NCBI GenBank assembly: GCA_963769715.1
Contig: CAVYNE010000028.1
Coordinates: 124,001 to 188,000, forward strand
DNA: 64,000 nt
DNA from: Palsa-504 sp963769715
GTDB taxonomy: Bacteria > Actinomycetota > Actinomycetes > Streptosporangiales > Streptosporangiaceae
Reading direction: 5' to 3'
In this document: in pieces, positions 34,807 through 42,242 of the stretch
Numbering within the stretch: position 1 is the first letter of the stretch
Layout of the letters: each line of letters starts with the position of its first letter
Notes under the pieces: generated by a model
The model's input: only the letters and a program-made list of their open reading frames with translations
Told to the model about the DNA's origin: nothing
Database searches by the model: none
Program-made: the position numbers and the translations under genes

Positions 34807-35166
34807 TTGGTGTTCGTCACCAAGTACCGGCACAAGGTATTCGGTTCCGCTCACCTGGAGCGGATGGAGGAGATCATGCGGGACGTGTGCGCGGACTTCG
34901 GCGCGGAGCTGGCCGGGTTCAACGGGGAACCCGGGCATGTCCACCTGCTGGTGAACTTCCCGCCCACCGTGGCCATCTCCCGGCTGGTCAACAGCCTCAA
35001 GGGGGTGTCCTCCCGCCGGCTGCGGCAGGAATTCCCGGACCTGCGGCAGCACTACTGGCGGGCCAGACGCCTGTGGTCCGGGTCCTACTTCGCCGGATCG
35101 GCCGGCGGGGCACCTATCTCTGTCCTGCGCCAGTACATCGAACAGCAGGACCGGCCATCCTGGTAG
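34807..35166 (+). CDS. tnpA: IS200-type Y1 (HUH) transposase TnpA, start uncertain
   Basis: From TTG 34807 the frame gives 119 residues: VFVTKYRHKVF, the HUH motif GHVHLLVNFPP, NSLKGVSSRRLR, and the catalytic Tyr in VLRQYIEQQ. Family similarity continues upstream in the same frame (DIRTGRYCVFILHVHL, from about 34760), where no ATG, GTG or TTG is found before the in-frame TGA at about 34752. Either the protein starts late and lacks its first strand, or a non-standard start is used. The single-strand transposase cuts and joins at the ends' hairpins. Confidence 0.85.
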   Translation: MVFVTKYRHKVFGSAHLERMEEIMRDVCADFGAELAGFNGEPGHVHLLVNFPPTVAISRLVNSLKGVSSRRLRQEFPDLRQHYWRARRLWSGSYFAGSAGGAPISVLRQYIEQQDRPSW

Positions 35167-35178
35167 CAGGCCCCAGGG

Positions 35179-35517
35179 CTACTTCGACGCCCCGGCGCTG
35201 GGATCCGCGGAGGGACCCAGACCGGCCAGCACGCACTGCGGCCGCGCCCGCAGCGAGACCGGATCCTGGGACCGGAACGAGTCCTGGCAGAACGACCGCG
35301 CCTGCGCCCCGCAATAGTGCACGATGGATCCCCCGGTGGTGTTCGGCACGGTGAAGTTCACGCAACCGTTCGCCGAACCCCCGTACCGGTCATGCGCCAC
35401 CACGCCCCAGGCGGTCAGGCCGCCGAAGACGACCACCACCACCACCGCGGCGATCGCGAAGATCCGCTTCTGCCGCGGCGTGAGTCGCCCCGCCCGGGGG
35501 TTGGTCTTGGCGTACAT
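35179..35517 (-). CDS. Small single-pass membrane protein with extracytoplasmic cysteines
   Basis: 112 residues: basic cytoplasmic start (KTNPRAGRLTPRQKR), one membrane helix (IFAIAAVVVVVVFGGLTAWGVV), then an outside domain with paired cysteines (NGCVNFTVP, HYCGAQARSFCQ, QCVLAGL) probably disulfide-bonded. This type of small protein is common in actinobacteria; role unknown. It ends about 10 bases from the IS element's end. Confidence 0.8.
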   Translation of the reverse strand: MYAKTNPRAGRLTPRQKRIFAIAAVVVVVVFGGLTAWGVVAHDRYGGSANGCVNFTVPNTTGGSIVHYCGAQARSFCQDSFRSQDPVSLRARPQCVLAGLGPSADPSAGASK

Positions 35518-35614
35518 GGATGCCCAGTGTAAACAGCCACAGCGTTGGCAGGCCGGCCCCGTGTGCCCTGTGTTAGCGTCGGCCGCAAGGAAGCATCAAG
35601 GGGAGGCTCACGAG

Positions 35615-36403
35615 ATGGTAACGCGCGATACGCGGTGGCCTGCCGGTACGCCGTGCTGGGTGGATGTCAGCGTGGACGACGTACCGAAGGCGATTGCCTT
35701 CTACCGGGCCCTATTCGGCTGGGATATCCAGGCAGGCGGCCCGGAGGTAGGCGGCTACGCCGTCGCCCACCTCAATGACCGGATCGTGGCCGGCCTCGGC
35801 CCGAAGTTCGGCGTGCCCGACGCCCCGTCGGCCTGGACGACCTACCTGGCCGCCGACGACGCCAACGCGGTCGCGGAGAAGATCAAGGCGGCGGGCGGCC
35901 AGGTGGTGCAGGGGCCGATGGACGTCATGGAGGAGGGCCGGATGGCCATCGCCTTCGACACCACCGGGGCCCCGTTCGGCCTGTGGCAGGGCGGCAAGAC
36001 GACCGGCATCGGCCTGGCCAACGACACCGGGGCGCTGACCTGGAACGAGCACGTCAGCTGGGACTTCGACGCCGGCAAGGCCTTCTACCGCGCCGTGTTC
36101 GGGTACGAGTACCAGGACGTGAGCGGAGACGGCTTCCGGTACGCGATGCTCATGGTCGACGGGCGCGAGGTCGGCGGCATCGGCCAGTACATCCCGGGGA
36201 CACCGACCGGGACCCCGGCCGCCTGGAGCACCTACTTCGCCGTCGACGACACCGACGCCGCGGTGGCCTCCGCCGTCGAGCACGGCGGCAGCGTCGTCCA
36301 GCCCATCAGGGACAGCCCGTACGGCCGGATCGGCGTCGTGGCCGATAACCAGGGCGCGATCTTCTCGCTGATCACCAGCCCGGCCCCGGTGAGCCAGCCC
36401 TAG
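35615..36403 (+). CDS. VOC (glyoxalase/bleomycin-resistance-like) family protein, two-module
   Basis: 262 residues from ATG 35615 behind GGGGAGG. Two VOC modules of about 125 residues: the first with PCWVDVSVDDVPKAIAFYRALFGWD and FDTTGAPFGLWQ, the second with NEHVSWDFDAGKAFYRAVFGYEYQD and VADNQGAIFSLI. This tandem type is frequent in actinobacteria and annotated as glyoxalase-like; the ligand is unknown. Confidence 0.9.
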   Translation: MVTRDTRWPAGTPCWVDVSVDDVPKAIAFYRALFGWDIQAGGPEVGGYAVAHLNDRIVAGLGPKFGVPDAPSAWTTYLAADDANAVAEKIKAAGGQVVQGPMDVMEEGRMAIAFDTTGAPFGLWQGGKTTGIGLANDTGALTWNEHVSWDFDAGKAFYRAVFGYEYQDVSGDGFRYAMLMVDGREVGGIGQYIPGTPTGTPAAWSTYFAVDDTDAAVASAVEHGGSVVQPIRDSPYGRIGVVADNQGAIFSLITSPAPVSQP

Positions 36404-36419
36404 TGAGCCAGCCCACCGG

Positions 36420-36472
36420 CTAGTTGTCCTGCTCGGTGGGGCGCACCAGGACCTCGTTGATCGACATGCGAT
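36420..36472 (-). pseudogene. C-terminal remnant of an SDR-family gene
   Basis: On the minus strand the codons before the TAG at 36420-36422 read PHRMSINEVLVRPTEQDN. The pattern (V)NxNEILxRPTxQ is the usual C-terminus of one SDR subgroup (serine-3-dehydrogenase/YdfG-like). Only about 18 codons remain; the upstream sequence is replaced by a 15-bp repeat array. Confidence 0.5.
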
Positions 36473-36480
36473 GGGGCCCC

Positions 36481-36551
36481 CCGCGGAGCCCATCCCCGCG
36501 GAGCCCATCCCCGCGGAGCCCATCCCCGCGGAGCCCATCCCCGCGGAGCCC
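36481..36551. repeat. 15-bp tandem array in non-coding DNA
   Basis: Four complete copies of CCGCGGAGCCCATCC and a partial fifth, with no substitutions. It lies between the VOC gene and the amidohydrolase gene, beside the SDR remnant. The remaining part of this 265-base gap holds the promoter region of the amidohydrolase gene. Confidence 0.92.
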
Positions 36552-36668
36552 CCATGGAGCCGATCCCTGCGAGCCTCCCGCCGCATGCCGATACGGTAAG
36601 CGCTTACCGTTGGTCCGTTCGGTCCATTTCTCTTGATTTCCTCTGTGTCCCGGCGGAAGGTTCCAGGT

Positions 36669-37706
36669 ATGGATTATGAGCGTGGCTACCTCCGTATCGC
36701 TACCGAGGAGGCATTCGCGCCGCCAGAACTGGTCACGCTCTGGCGGGCGATGCTGGCGGACGGGACCTGCGACGATCCCGGCTTCGTCAGCCTTCAGGGC
36801 TTTTACATGCGCAGTCAGGCCGAACGTCCGGCCGCCGTCCTGGCCCGCCTGCAGGACCTGGGCGAACGGCGGATCGCCGACATGGACGCGGCGGGCATCG
36901 ACCGCCAGATCGTCTCGCTGACCTGCCCCGGCACCCAGATCCTCGACCGGGACCGGGCGATCGCCATGGCCACGCTGGCCAACGACCGGCTGGCGGAGGC
37001 GTGCCAGCGGTATCCCGACCGGTTCAGCGGGCTGACCGCGGTCGCCCCGCAGGACCCGAAGGGCGCGGCGGAGGAGATCGAGCGCGGCGCGCTCCGGCTC
37101 GGTTTCAAGGGCGTCATCATCAACTCCCACACCCAGGGCGAGTACCTGGACGATCAGAAGTTCTGGCCCATCTTCGAGGCCGCCGAGGCCCTGGACACCC
37201 CCATCTACCTGCACCCGAACACTCCTCCGCGCACCATGATCGGCCCCATGCTCGAGGCCGGCCTGGACAGCGCGATCTACGGGTTCGCCGTCGAGACCGG
37301 GCTGCACCTGTTGCGGATCATCACCGCCGGGGTCTTCGACCGGTTTCCCCGGCTGCGGATCGTGGTCGGCCACCTGGGGGAGGCGCTGCCGTTCTGGCTC
37401 TACCGGCTGGATTACATGCACGCGGCGACGGTGAAGGCCGGCCGGTACGAGGCAATGAAGCCTCTTCGCAGGCGGCCGAGCGAGTACCTGCGGTCGAACG
37501 TCTGGGTGACGACCAGCGGCATGGCCTGGACGCCGGCCATCATGTTCTGCCGCGAGGTGCTCGGGCCGGACCGGGTGATGTACGCGATGGACTACCCGTA
37601 CGAGTACGCGCCCGAGGAAGTGACCGCCCAGGACGAACTGCCGCTGGACGCCGCCGCGAAGAAGGCGTTCTTCCAGGGCATAGCCGAGCAGGTCTTCGGC
37701 CTGTAA
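36669..37706 (+). CDS. Amidohydrolase-superfamily decarboxylase (gamma-resorcylate/ACMSD type)
   Basis: 345 residues from ATG 36669. The first strand carries IATEEAFAPPEL, a version of the metal-binding E-E/A-x-H motif seen in gamma-resorcylate and 2,3-dihydroxybenzoate decarboxylases. GFKGVIINSHTQGEYLDD, IYLHPNTPP, VVGHLGEALPFWLYRLD and MDYPYEY (metal Asp) complete the Amidohydro_2 pattern. Such zinc or manganese enzymes remove CO2 from aromatic acids, or act as hydratases on ring-cleavage products. It lies opposite the gal-like genes and ends just before an IS630-like element, suggesting it feeds aromatic substrate to that pathway. Confidence 0.85.
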   Translation: MDYERGYLRIATEEAFAPPELVTLWRAMLADGTCDDPGFVSLQGFYMRSQAERPAAVLARLQDLGERRIADMDAAGIDRQIVSLTCPGTQILDRDRAIAMATLANDRLAEACQRYPDRFSGLTAVAPQDPKGAAEEIERGALRLGFKGVIINSHTQGEYLDDQKFWPIFEAAEALDTPIYLHPNTPPRTMIGPMLEAGLDSAIYGFAVETGLHLLRIITAGVFDRFPRLRIVVGHLGEALPFWLYRLDYMHAATVKAGRYEAMKPLRRRPSEYLRSNVWVTTSGMAWTPAIMFCREVLGPDRVMYAMDYPYEYAPEEVTAQDELPLDAAAKKAFFQGIAEQVFGL

Positions 37707-37720
37707 TCCGCTCGGCCCTG

Positions 37721-37748
37721 CTAGTGCCGTAGCAGGCAACGTTTGCCC
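37721..37748 (+). repeat. Left terminal inverted repeat of the IS630-like transposon
   Basis: Matches the inverted complement of 39958-39985 at 22 of 28 positions, with blocks of 12 and 10 perfect bases. Confidence 0.85.
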
Positions 37749-37789
37749 GCTTTGTGTGCGGGGCGGAAGCGGGTGATGCCGGGCGGGGT

Positions 37790-38752
37790 TCAGGTTCGGA
37801 TGGCGGGTAGGGTCAGGCGCCCGGCGGCTCTCAGGACACGCAGCGCGTTCAGCGTGATCATCTGGTTCGGTCCTGACCGGCCCCAGTCCACGACTTCGGG
37901 AGTCACGGTGCTGCCGGGGGGTTTCCACCAGCGGCCGCCGGGTTGCCAGCGGCCGTCGGGCAGGCGCCGCCGCTCCAGCTCGTCGAGGGCGTCGCTGGCC
38001 CTGGGGTCATCGGCCCTGCCCATCCGGGACAGGACCAGCAGGGCCTGCAGGATGTCGTAGTGCCAGTAGGGCGGGTAGTGCGGGGCGAGCCAGGCGCGGT
38101 GGATCACCTGGCCGGTGCCCAGGCTGCGGAACAGCCGGTGGGCCAGGAACAGCCCGGCGGCGCGGCCGGCCGCGTCCCTGGCGGCCGGATCGCCGGTGGC
38201 CTGCCAGTACTCGTGCAGCCCCCAGGCAGGGGCCAGCGACTCGTGGAAGGAGGAGCGCCGCCCGGTAGCGGCCGGGTCGCAGTTCCACCCGCCGTCGGGC
38301 CACTGCCAGGCGATCAGGGATCCGGCCAGGGAGCATACCCGCGGGTCCGCGGCCAGGCCGAGCCGGCAGCAGGCGGCCAGGGCGTTTCCCTGGATGGAGG
38401 CGTGGCTGCGGGCGAGCCCGCCGGTCTGCAGGACGCGCCGGCCGGGGCTGGCCAGCCAGGCAAGGACGTGACCGGCAGCGGCGGCCGCGCGCGGCTCGCG
38501 CGGAGGGATGGCCAGTTCGACCAGCGACACCAGCCGCCAGTGCGCGCCGGTCCACTTGCGGTACGGGTGGACACCGAACCCCCCGTCCGGCCGCTGGCCG
38601 GACAGCAGCGCGGTCACCTTAGCGCCGGCCAGCACCCGGCCGGCGTCCTCATCTGCCTGCTCACCGAGGACGTCGCGGCGGGTCATCAGCCGGACGGCAG
38701 GCTCCCCGCACTTCAGCAGCCAGGTCACGGCGGCGTGCGTCCGCGGATCCAT
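37790..38752 (-). CDS. Squalene-cyclase/prenyltransferase-like alpha-toroid protein (transposon passenger)
   Basis: 320 residues with repeated QW-type and toroid motifs: GQRPDGGFGVHPYRKWTG, CCRLGLAADPRVCSLAGSLIAWQWPDGGWNCD (in parts), YWHYDILQALLVLSRMG and RRLPDGRWQPGG. The fold is the alpha/alpha toroid of squalene-hopene cyclases and prenyltransferases, but with only one barrel and without the DxDD cyclisation motif. Such short proteins are usually unassigned. The N-terminal TWLLKCGEPAVRLMTRRDVLG is common in an actinobacterial family of this kind. It lies within the IS630-like inverted repeats and follows the transposase by 12 bases, so it is moved and transcribed with it. Confidence 0.78.
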   Translation of the reverse strand: MDPRTHAAVTWLLKCGEPAVRLMTRRDVLGEQADEDAGRVLAGAKVTALLSGQRPDGGFGVHPYRKWTGAHWRLVSLVELAIPPREPRAAAAAGHVLAWLASPGRRVLQTGGLARSHASIQGNALAACCRLGLAADPRVCSLAGSLIAWQWPDGGWNCDPAATGRRSSFHESLAPAWGLHEYWQATGDPAARDAAGRAAGLFLAHRLFRSLGTGQVIHRAWLAPHYPPYWHYDILQALLVLSRMGRADDPRASDALDELERRRLPDGRWQPGGRWWKPPGSTVTPEVVDWGRSGPNQMITLNALRVLRAAGRLTLPAIRT

Positions 38753-38764
38753 GCCCTTGCCGTC

Positions 38765-39322
38765 TTAGGCTGCGCTGGCGCGCTTGACAATGCAGCGCAG
38801 GCGGGGGTCGGCGGTGTGGCGGTTGCGCCAGGCGATGTAGCGGCGGATCATGCTGCCCTGTTCCCGGTGGGTGGCGTGATCGGTGCCGTTGAGGGTGAAC
38901 TCGCGCAACGCAGTGAACTGGCATTCGATGCGGTTCATCCACGAGCAGTTACTCGGCGTGTAGGCGATCTCGGCGTTGCTGGCCGCAGCCCACCGTCCGA
39001 CGCGCTTGTCTTTCCTGGTGGTCAGGTGCGGGCTGAAGTTGTCGCAGACGATCGCGATCCGCACCTGCGGCGGGTGCAGGCTGCGCAGGTAGCGGCAGAA
39101 CTGGAGGAACTCGCCGCGCCGCTTGCGTTTCTTGATGTGCCCGTACATCGTGTCGGTGCCCAGCTCCAAGGCGGCGAACAGGTGCCGTACCCCGCTGGTG
39201 CGGTGGTAGGTGGCCCGGATCCGCCGCCGCGGCGGCTCGCCGGGCTCGCGGGCGGCACCGCCGCGGCGGGCCCACTGCCTTCCCGGCCGCGGCTGCAGGT
39301 TCAGCGGCCCGAACTCATCCAC
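38765..39322 (-). CDS. IS630-family transposase, catalytic part (second frame)
   Basis: 185 residues carrying the DDE catalytic core: first Asp in MDEFGPLNLQP, second in RIAIVCDNFSPH, Glu in SWMNRIECQFTALREF. It overlaps the first frame by 22 bases, one base back (-1) in phase. The region around 39319-39325 (GGTCTTTGCGTGGATGAG) would let a ribosome slip from GVVFAW into LCVDEFG, so a single fused transposase by -1 frameshifting is likely; a fixed frameshift mutation is the alternative. Confidence 0.85.
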   Translation of the reverse strand: MDEFGPLNLQPRPGRQWARRGGAAREPGEPPRRRIRATYHRTSGVRHLFAALELGTDTMYGHIKKRKRRGEFLQFCRYLRSLHPPQVRIAIVCDNFSPHLTTRKDKRVGRWAAASNAEIAYTPSNCSWMNRIECQFTALREFTLNGTDHATHREQGSMIRRYIAWRNRHTADPRLRCIVKRASAA

Positions 39323-39897
39323 GCAAAGACCACCTCCGGGTCGCCGGGCTCAGGGGCCGTCTCGCCGTCGGCGATCGCGTACAGGTGGTCCACCCGGGCC
39401 TTCTTGGCCGCGTAATCCGGGTCGGTGGACTGCTTCCAGGTCTTCACGGCTTGAAAGGACACGCCCTCCGCGCGCAGCAGCGCGCGGAGCCCTTCGTGGG
39501 AGATGTCCTCGACCACCCCCTCAGCGACCAGGAAGTCCGCCAGCTTGGCCAGGCTCCATCGCGAGAACGGCAGCCCGTGATCACGCGGAGCGGACTTGGC
39601 GATCTTCTTGATCTCCCGCCGCTGAGCCAAGGTGAACACCGGCGGCCGCCCGCCGGCATACCTCGGATACAGCGAGTCGAACCCGTCGGCGTTGACGTTA
39701 TGCAGCACGTCCCGGACCCGATCCTCGCTGGTAAAAGCCAGGTCGGCGATCTGCGCCACGCTCATGCCCTGCGCCGACCACAGCACCATCTGCGCCCGCC
39801 GCCACGTCACTACCGACCCCGACCCGCGGCGCACGATCCGTTTCAGGCGATTGCCCTCGTCATCGCTGATCTCACGTACCCGCACCCGGCCAGCCAT
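39301..39897 (-). CDS. IS630-family transposase, DNA-binding part (first frame)
   Basis: About 198 residues from ATG 39897 (MAGRVRVREISDDEGNRL). Residues about 15-75 form a helix-turn-helix (VTWRRAQMVLWSAQGMSVAQIADLAFTSEDRVRDVLHNV) and about 95-150 a second, winged one (FSRWSLAKLADFLVAEG). The linker DYAAKKARVDHLYAI ends just before the catalytic domain encoded in the shifted frame. The right inverted repeat lies about 60 bases upstream of this start. Confidence 0.87.
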   Translation of the reverse strand: MAGRVRVREISDDEGNRLKRIVRRGSGSVVTWRRAQMVLWSAQGMSVAQIADLAFTSEDRVRDVLHNVNADGFDSLYPRYAGGRPPVFTLAQRREIKKIAKSAPRDHGLPFSRWSLAKLADFLVAEGVVEDISHEGLRALLRAEGVSFQAVKTWKQSTDPDYAAKKARVDHLYAIADGETAPEPGDPEVVFAWMSSGR

Positions 39898-39957
39898 ACC
39901 CGGTAGTCTGCCCCGGTCAACCAGCGCAGGGAATCCCAGAAGGCCCCGCCGAAAACA

Positions 39958-39985
39958 GGGCAAACGTAGACGGCTACGGCACTAG
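39958..39985 (-). repeat. Right terminal inverted repeat of the IS630-like transposon
   Basis: Inverted copy of the left repeat. It ends 10 bases before the stop of the dioxygenase gene, so the insertion spared that gene. Confidence 0.85.
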
Positions 39986-39995
39986 TTACGCCCTG

Positions 39996-40973
39996 CTAGC
40001 TAACGGGCGGGGTTCCGTGGGTGTGGAAGGACTCGATCGTCTTCAGGCCCCACGCCTGGCCCTTGGCCCGTTCAGCCTCCGTCCAGGTGATCGTGCGCCA
40101 GTCCGGGGCCAGCACGAGCCGGGCGACCGGGTTGCACAGCTCGATCCGGTTCCCGCCCGGCTCGTAGACGTACAGGAAGAACGTCTGCTGGATCGCGTGC
40201 TTGTGCGGCCCGGTCTCGATGAACACCCCGCGGTCCAGGCAGATGTCCGCCGCGCGCAAGATGTCCTCGCGGGTGTCCGGCGCGAACGCGACGTGGTGCA
40301 GCCGTCCGGCTGTGCCGGTCCAGTCCCGCGTGTACACCAGGTCATAGCCCTTGTTGGTGAAGTGCAGCCACTGCGCGGAGATCGTTCCGTCGTCGAGCAT
40401 GATCTGCTCGGTGACCCGCCCGCCGAGCACGTCGCGGACGAACTCCCCGTTGGGCGGTACGTCCTGGGCGAGGTAGTTGACGTGGTCCAGGCGCCGGACG
40501 CAGACGCCACGCGCCGGGTAGGCCTGAGCCTGGTTCTTCAGCGCCGGCCTGAGCTCTTCCGGCGGCTTGTACCACTCGGTTTCCCAGTACAGCTCCATCT
40601 CGTGCCCGTCCGGATCGCGGAACAGGTATGTGGGGCCTATACCCGGGTCGCCGTCCTTCCAGCCGATGCCGAGCCCGGTCGCCTCGATCGCCGCCACCCG
40701 GGTCTCGAGGGCGGCCTGGCTGGAAGCTCGCAGCCCCACCCTGCGGATGCCCGGAGTGTCGTGCGCGGTCAGCTTGAGCGTGTGCTGTTCGTAGTCATCC
40801 CACGTGCGCAAATAGACCGAGTTGCCCTCGCGGCCGGTCTCGGTCAGGCCGAGCACGTCCACGAAGAACCACAGGCTCTCGCAAAGTTTGGGCGTGAGCA
40901 GCTCGATGTGCCCGAGGTGCGCGACATCGTGCAACGGTGGTCGTGTCGCCGCTGGGTGCTGCGGGCTTGTCAC
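39996..40973 (-). CDS. Extradiol ring-cleavage dioxygenase of the VOC type (catechol 2,3-dioxygenase-like)
   Basis: 325 residues. Iron ligands of type I extradiol enzymes can be seen: His in HLGHIELLTP, His in GRLHHVAFAPDTRED and Glu in GGNRIELCNP. The two tandem VOC modules and the final PDWRTITWTEAERAKGQAWG are typical of catechol 2,3-dioxygenases. The gene overlaps the tautomerase gene upstream as ATGA (40970-40973), so it belongs with the gal-type genes. In known gallate or protocatechuate 4,5 pathways the dioxygenase is the LigB type; here a VOC enzyme seems to take that place, or a different substrate is used. Confidence 0.88.
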   Translation of the reverse strand: MTSPQHPAATRPPLHDVAHLGHIELLTPKLCESLWFFVDVLGLTETGREGNSVYLRTWDDYEQHTLKLTAHDTPGIRRVGLRASSQAALETRVAAIEATGLGIGWKDGDPGIGPTYLFRDPDGHEMELYWETEWYKPPEELRPALKNQAQAYPARGVCVRRLDHVNYLAQDVPPNGEFVRDVLGGRVTEQIMLDDGTISAQWLHFTNKGYDLVYTRDWTGTAGRLHHVAFAPDTREDILRAADICLDRGVFIETGPHKHAIQQTFFLYVYEPGGNRIELCNPVARLVLAPDWRTITWTEAERAKGQAWGLKTIESFHTHGTPPVS

Positions 40974-42040
40974 CGGTACCTCCGGGGGAAGACGGTGCCG
41001 TCGAAGAGCTTGCGCGCGGTGCGCACCACTCCCGAGCGGAGCATCGTGGGCGGCTGGCTCGTCTGGTCGATCTCAACCTCGACCTCGACGTGCCCGGTCG
41101 GGTGCTCGATGTCGAATCGCGCCTGCCCCGGCTTGACGGCGGCCAGGTCACCTCCGGCCGCGCCGTCGAGTAGCAGCGCGGTCGCGACGCTGACCGCGCC
41201 GAGCACGCCGATCGAGTCGTGCACCCGCACGGGGATGAAGGTCCGGGTGCAGATCGTCCCGCCGTCCGCCGGGGCGGCGACGAGGGAGATCTTCGGCACC
41301 GAGGCGGCAGACACGTCGCCCAGGCCCATCAGCTGGCCAGCGGCCAGCTGCAGCGCTCGCACCCGCTGCCCGAGTCCGGTGTCCGCCTCAAGTTCGGCGA
41401 CGGTCTCGTACCCGGTGCGGCCAAGCTCGGCGGCGGGCACCACGGCTACCGGCATGCCGTTGTCGATGCAGGTGACGGTGATGCCACCGATGACGTCGGT
41501 GACGTGCCCGGTGGGCAGCAGCGCCCCGGTGGCCGAGCCCTCGGTCCCGGCGAAGTCGAGCACCACGGCCGCCGCCGTCCCCGGCACCCCGGCGATCGCG
41601 GTGTCGCCGTCGTAGTCGACCATGCCGTCCGCACCGGGGAACGTGGCGGTAGCCAGGCTGCCCGAGTTGACCATGTGGATCCGCACCGGCGACCCCTGGA
41701 CCAGGCCCCGCTCGACCGCGAACGGGCCGACCCCGGCCAGCAGGTTGCCGCAGTTCTGCCGGTCGGAAACCGTGGCCTCGCCGACGCCGGCCTGAAGGAA
41801 CAGGTAATCCACGTCCGCGTCCGCCCGGCCCGACCGGGAGATAACCGCCACTTTGGAGGTCAGCGGATGCGCCCCGCCGATCCCGTCGATCTGCCTGGCG
41901 TCCGGGCTGCCCATGATCCGCAGCAGCAGATCGTCCCGCGCCGCCGGATCCGCGGGCAGGTCCTCCGCGAGGAAGTACGCCCCCTTCGACGTCCCGCCCC
42001 GCATCATCATGCACCGTACCCCGGCGTCACCCGACCCCAT
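40970..42040 (-). CDS. galD: PrpF-family isomerase, likely 4-oxalomesaconate tautomerase
   Basis: 356 residues from ATG 42040. The family start VRCMMMRGGTSKGAYFLAEDLP is very close to 4-oxalomesaconate tautomerases (GalD); RIMGSPDARQIDGIGGAHPLTSKVAVI, GVGEATVSDRQNCGNLLAGVGPFAVE with the catalytic Cys, and PTGHVTDVIGGITVTCIDNGMP follow. The enzyme converts tautomers of the ring-cleavage product so that the hydratase can act. Stop-start overlap with the dioxygenase; upstream lie the repeat and IS elements that separate it from galC and galB. Confidence 0.87.
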   Translation of the reverse strand: MGSGDAGVRCMMMRGGTSKGAYFLAEDLPADPAARDDLLLRIMGSPDARQIDGIGGAHPLTSKVAVISRSGRADADVDYLFLQAGVGEATVSDRQNCGNLLAGVGPFAVERGLVQGSPVRIHMVNSGSLATATFPGADGMVDYDGDTAIAGVPGTAAAVVLDFAGTEGSATGALLPTGHVTDVIGGITVTCIDNGMPVAVVPAAELGRTGYETVAELEADTGLGQRVRALQLAAGQLMGLGDVSAASVPKISLVAAPADGGTICTRTFIPVRVHDSIGVLGAVSVATALLLDGAAGGDLAAVKPGQARFDIEHPTGHVEVEVEIDQTSQPPTMLRSGVVRTARKLFDGTVFPRRYR

Positions 42041-42094
42041 CAGGCTCTCCCTCACCGTCAGCCACACCCCCACCACGGCAGATTCAATGAATGT

Positions 42095-42222
42095 GGCGCT
42101 CTACCTAAAAGGGCGGACTTGGTTAATACCCACACCCAGCCAGCTAGCCAAGCCCGCCGCCTGGTGATCAAGGTCACCTGCTCACTCTGATGCCTTGCAT
42201 GGCGGAGGATCAGCTCCGCCAT
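42095..42222. repeat. Direct repeat R, first copy (128 bp)
   Basis: Identical to 47722-47849 except for one base. It ends with the hairpin ATGGCGGAG-GATCAG-CTCCGCCAT, the last seven bases of which are the target duplication of the IS21 element. With the segment 47204-47721 it once formed one unit of a tandem duplication. Confidence 0.93.
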
Positions 42223-42242
42223 TGGCCGTGTCAACCCCAACT

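Larger units (their letters stand above)
33479..35172. mobile_element. IS200/IS605-family element with divergent tnpA and tnpB
   Basis: tnpB (minus) and a Y1 transposase gene (plus) are divergent, the IS605 plan. The right end beside tnpB carries a strong hairpin CTCCGCCCTGAGGGGCGGAG (33489-33508) and then TGGAAGTCAA on the minus strand, a common terminus of actinobacterial members. The other end is less sharp: the next gene begins to be coded at 35179, so the end must lie between 35167 and 35178. No inverted repeats or target duplication are expected for this family. Confidence 0.8.
37721..39985. mobile_element. IS630-like transposon carrying a passenger gene
   Basis: The ends read inward as CTAGTGCCGTAG, six differing bases, then ACGTTTGCCC at 37721-37748 and, on the other strand, from 39985 to 39958: 22 matches in 28. 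The TA inside each terminal CTAG fits the TA target duplication of the IS630/Tc1 group. The 2.26-kb element holds two overlapping transposase frames and, 12 bases downstream on the same strand, a squalene-cyclase-like gene whose end lies only about 40 bases inside the left repeat. Ordinary members are about 1.1-1.2 kb. Confidence 0.8.

Noticed and set aside
34782..35354. 190-residue plus-strand frame over tnpA
   Set aside because: It is out of frame with the HUH and tyrosine motifs and runs into the next gene antisense.
36420..37928. Long minus-strand frame opposite the amidohydrolase gene
   Set aside because: It is an antisense shadow of a conserved gene. Its only meaningful part is the short SDR tail at the end, which is reported separately.
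37716..39999. 9-bp direct repeat CCCTGCTAG near both ends of the IS630-like element as its target duplication
   Set aside because: The right copy begins 5 bases beyond the inverted repeat, and IS630 elements duplicate only TA. Treated as chance or an older event.
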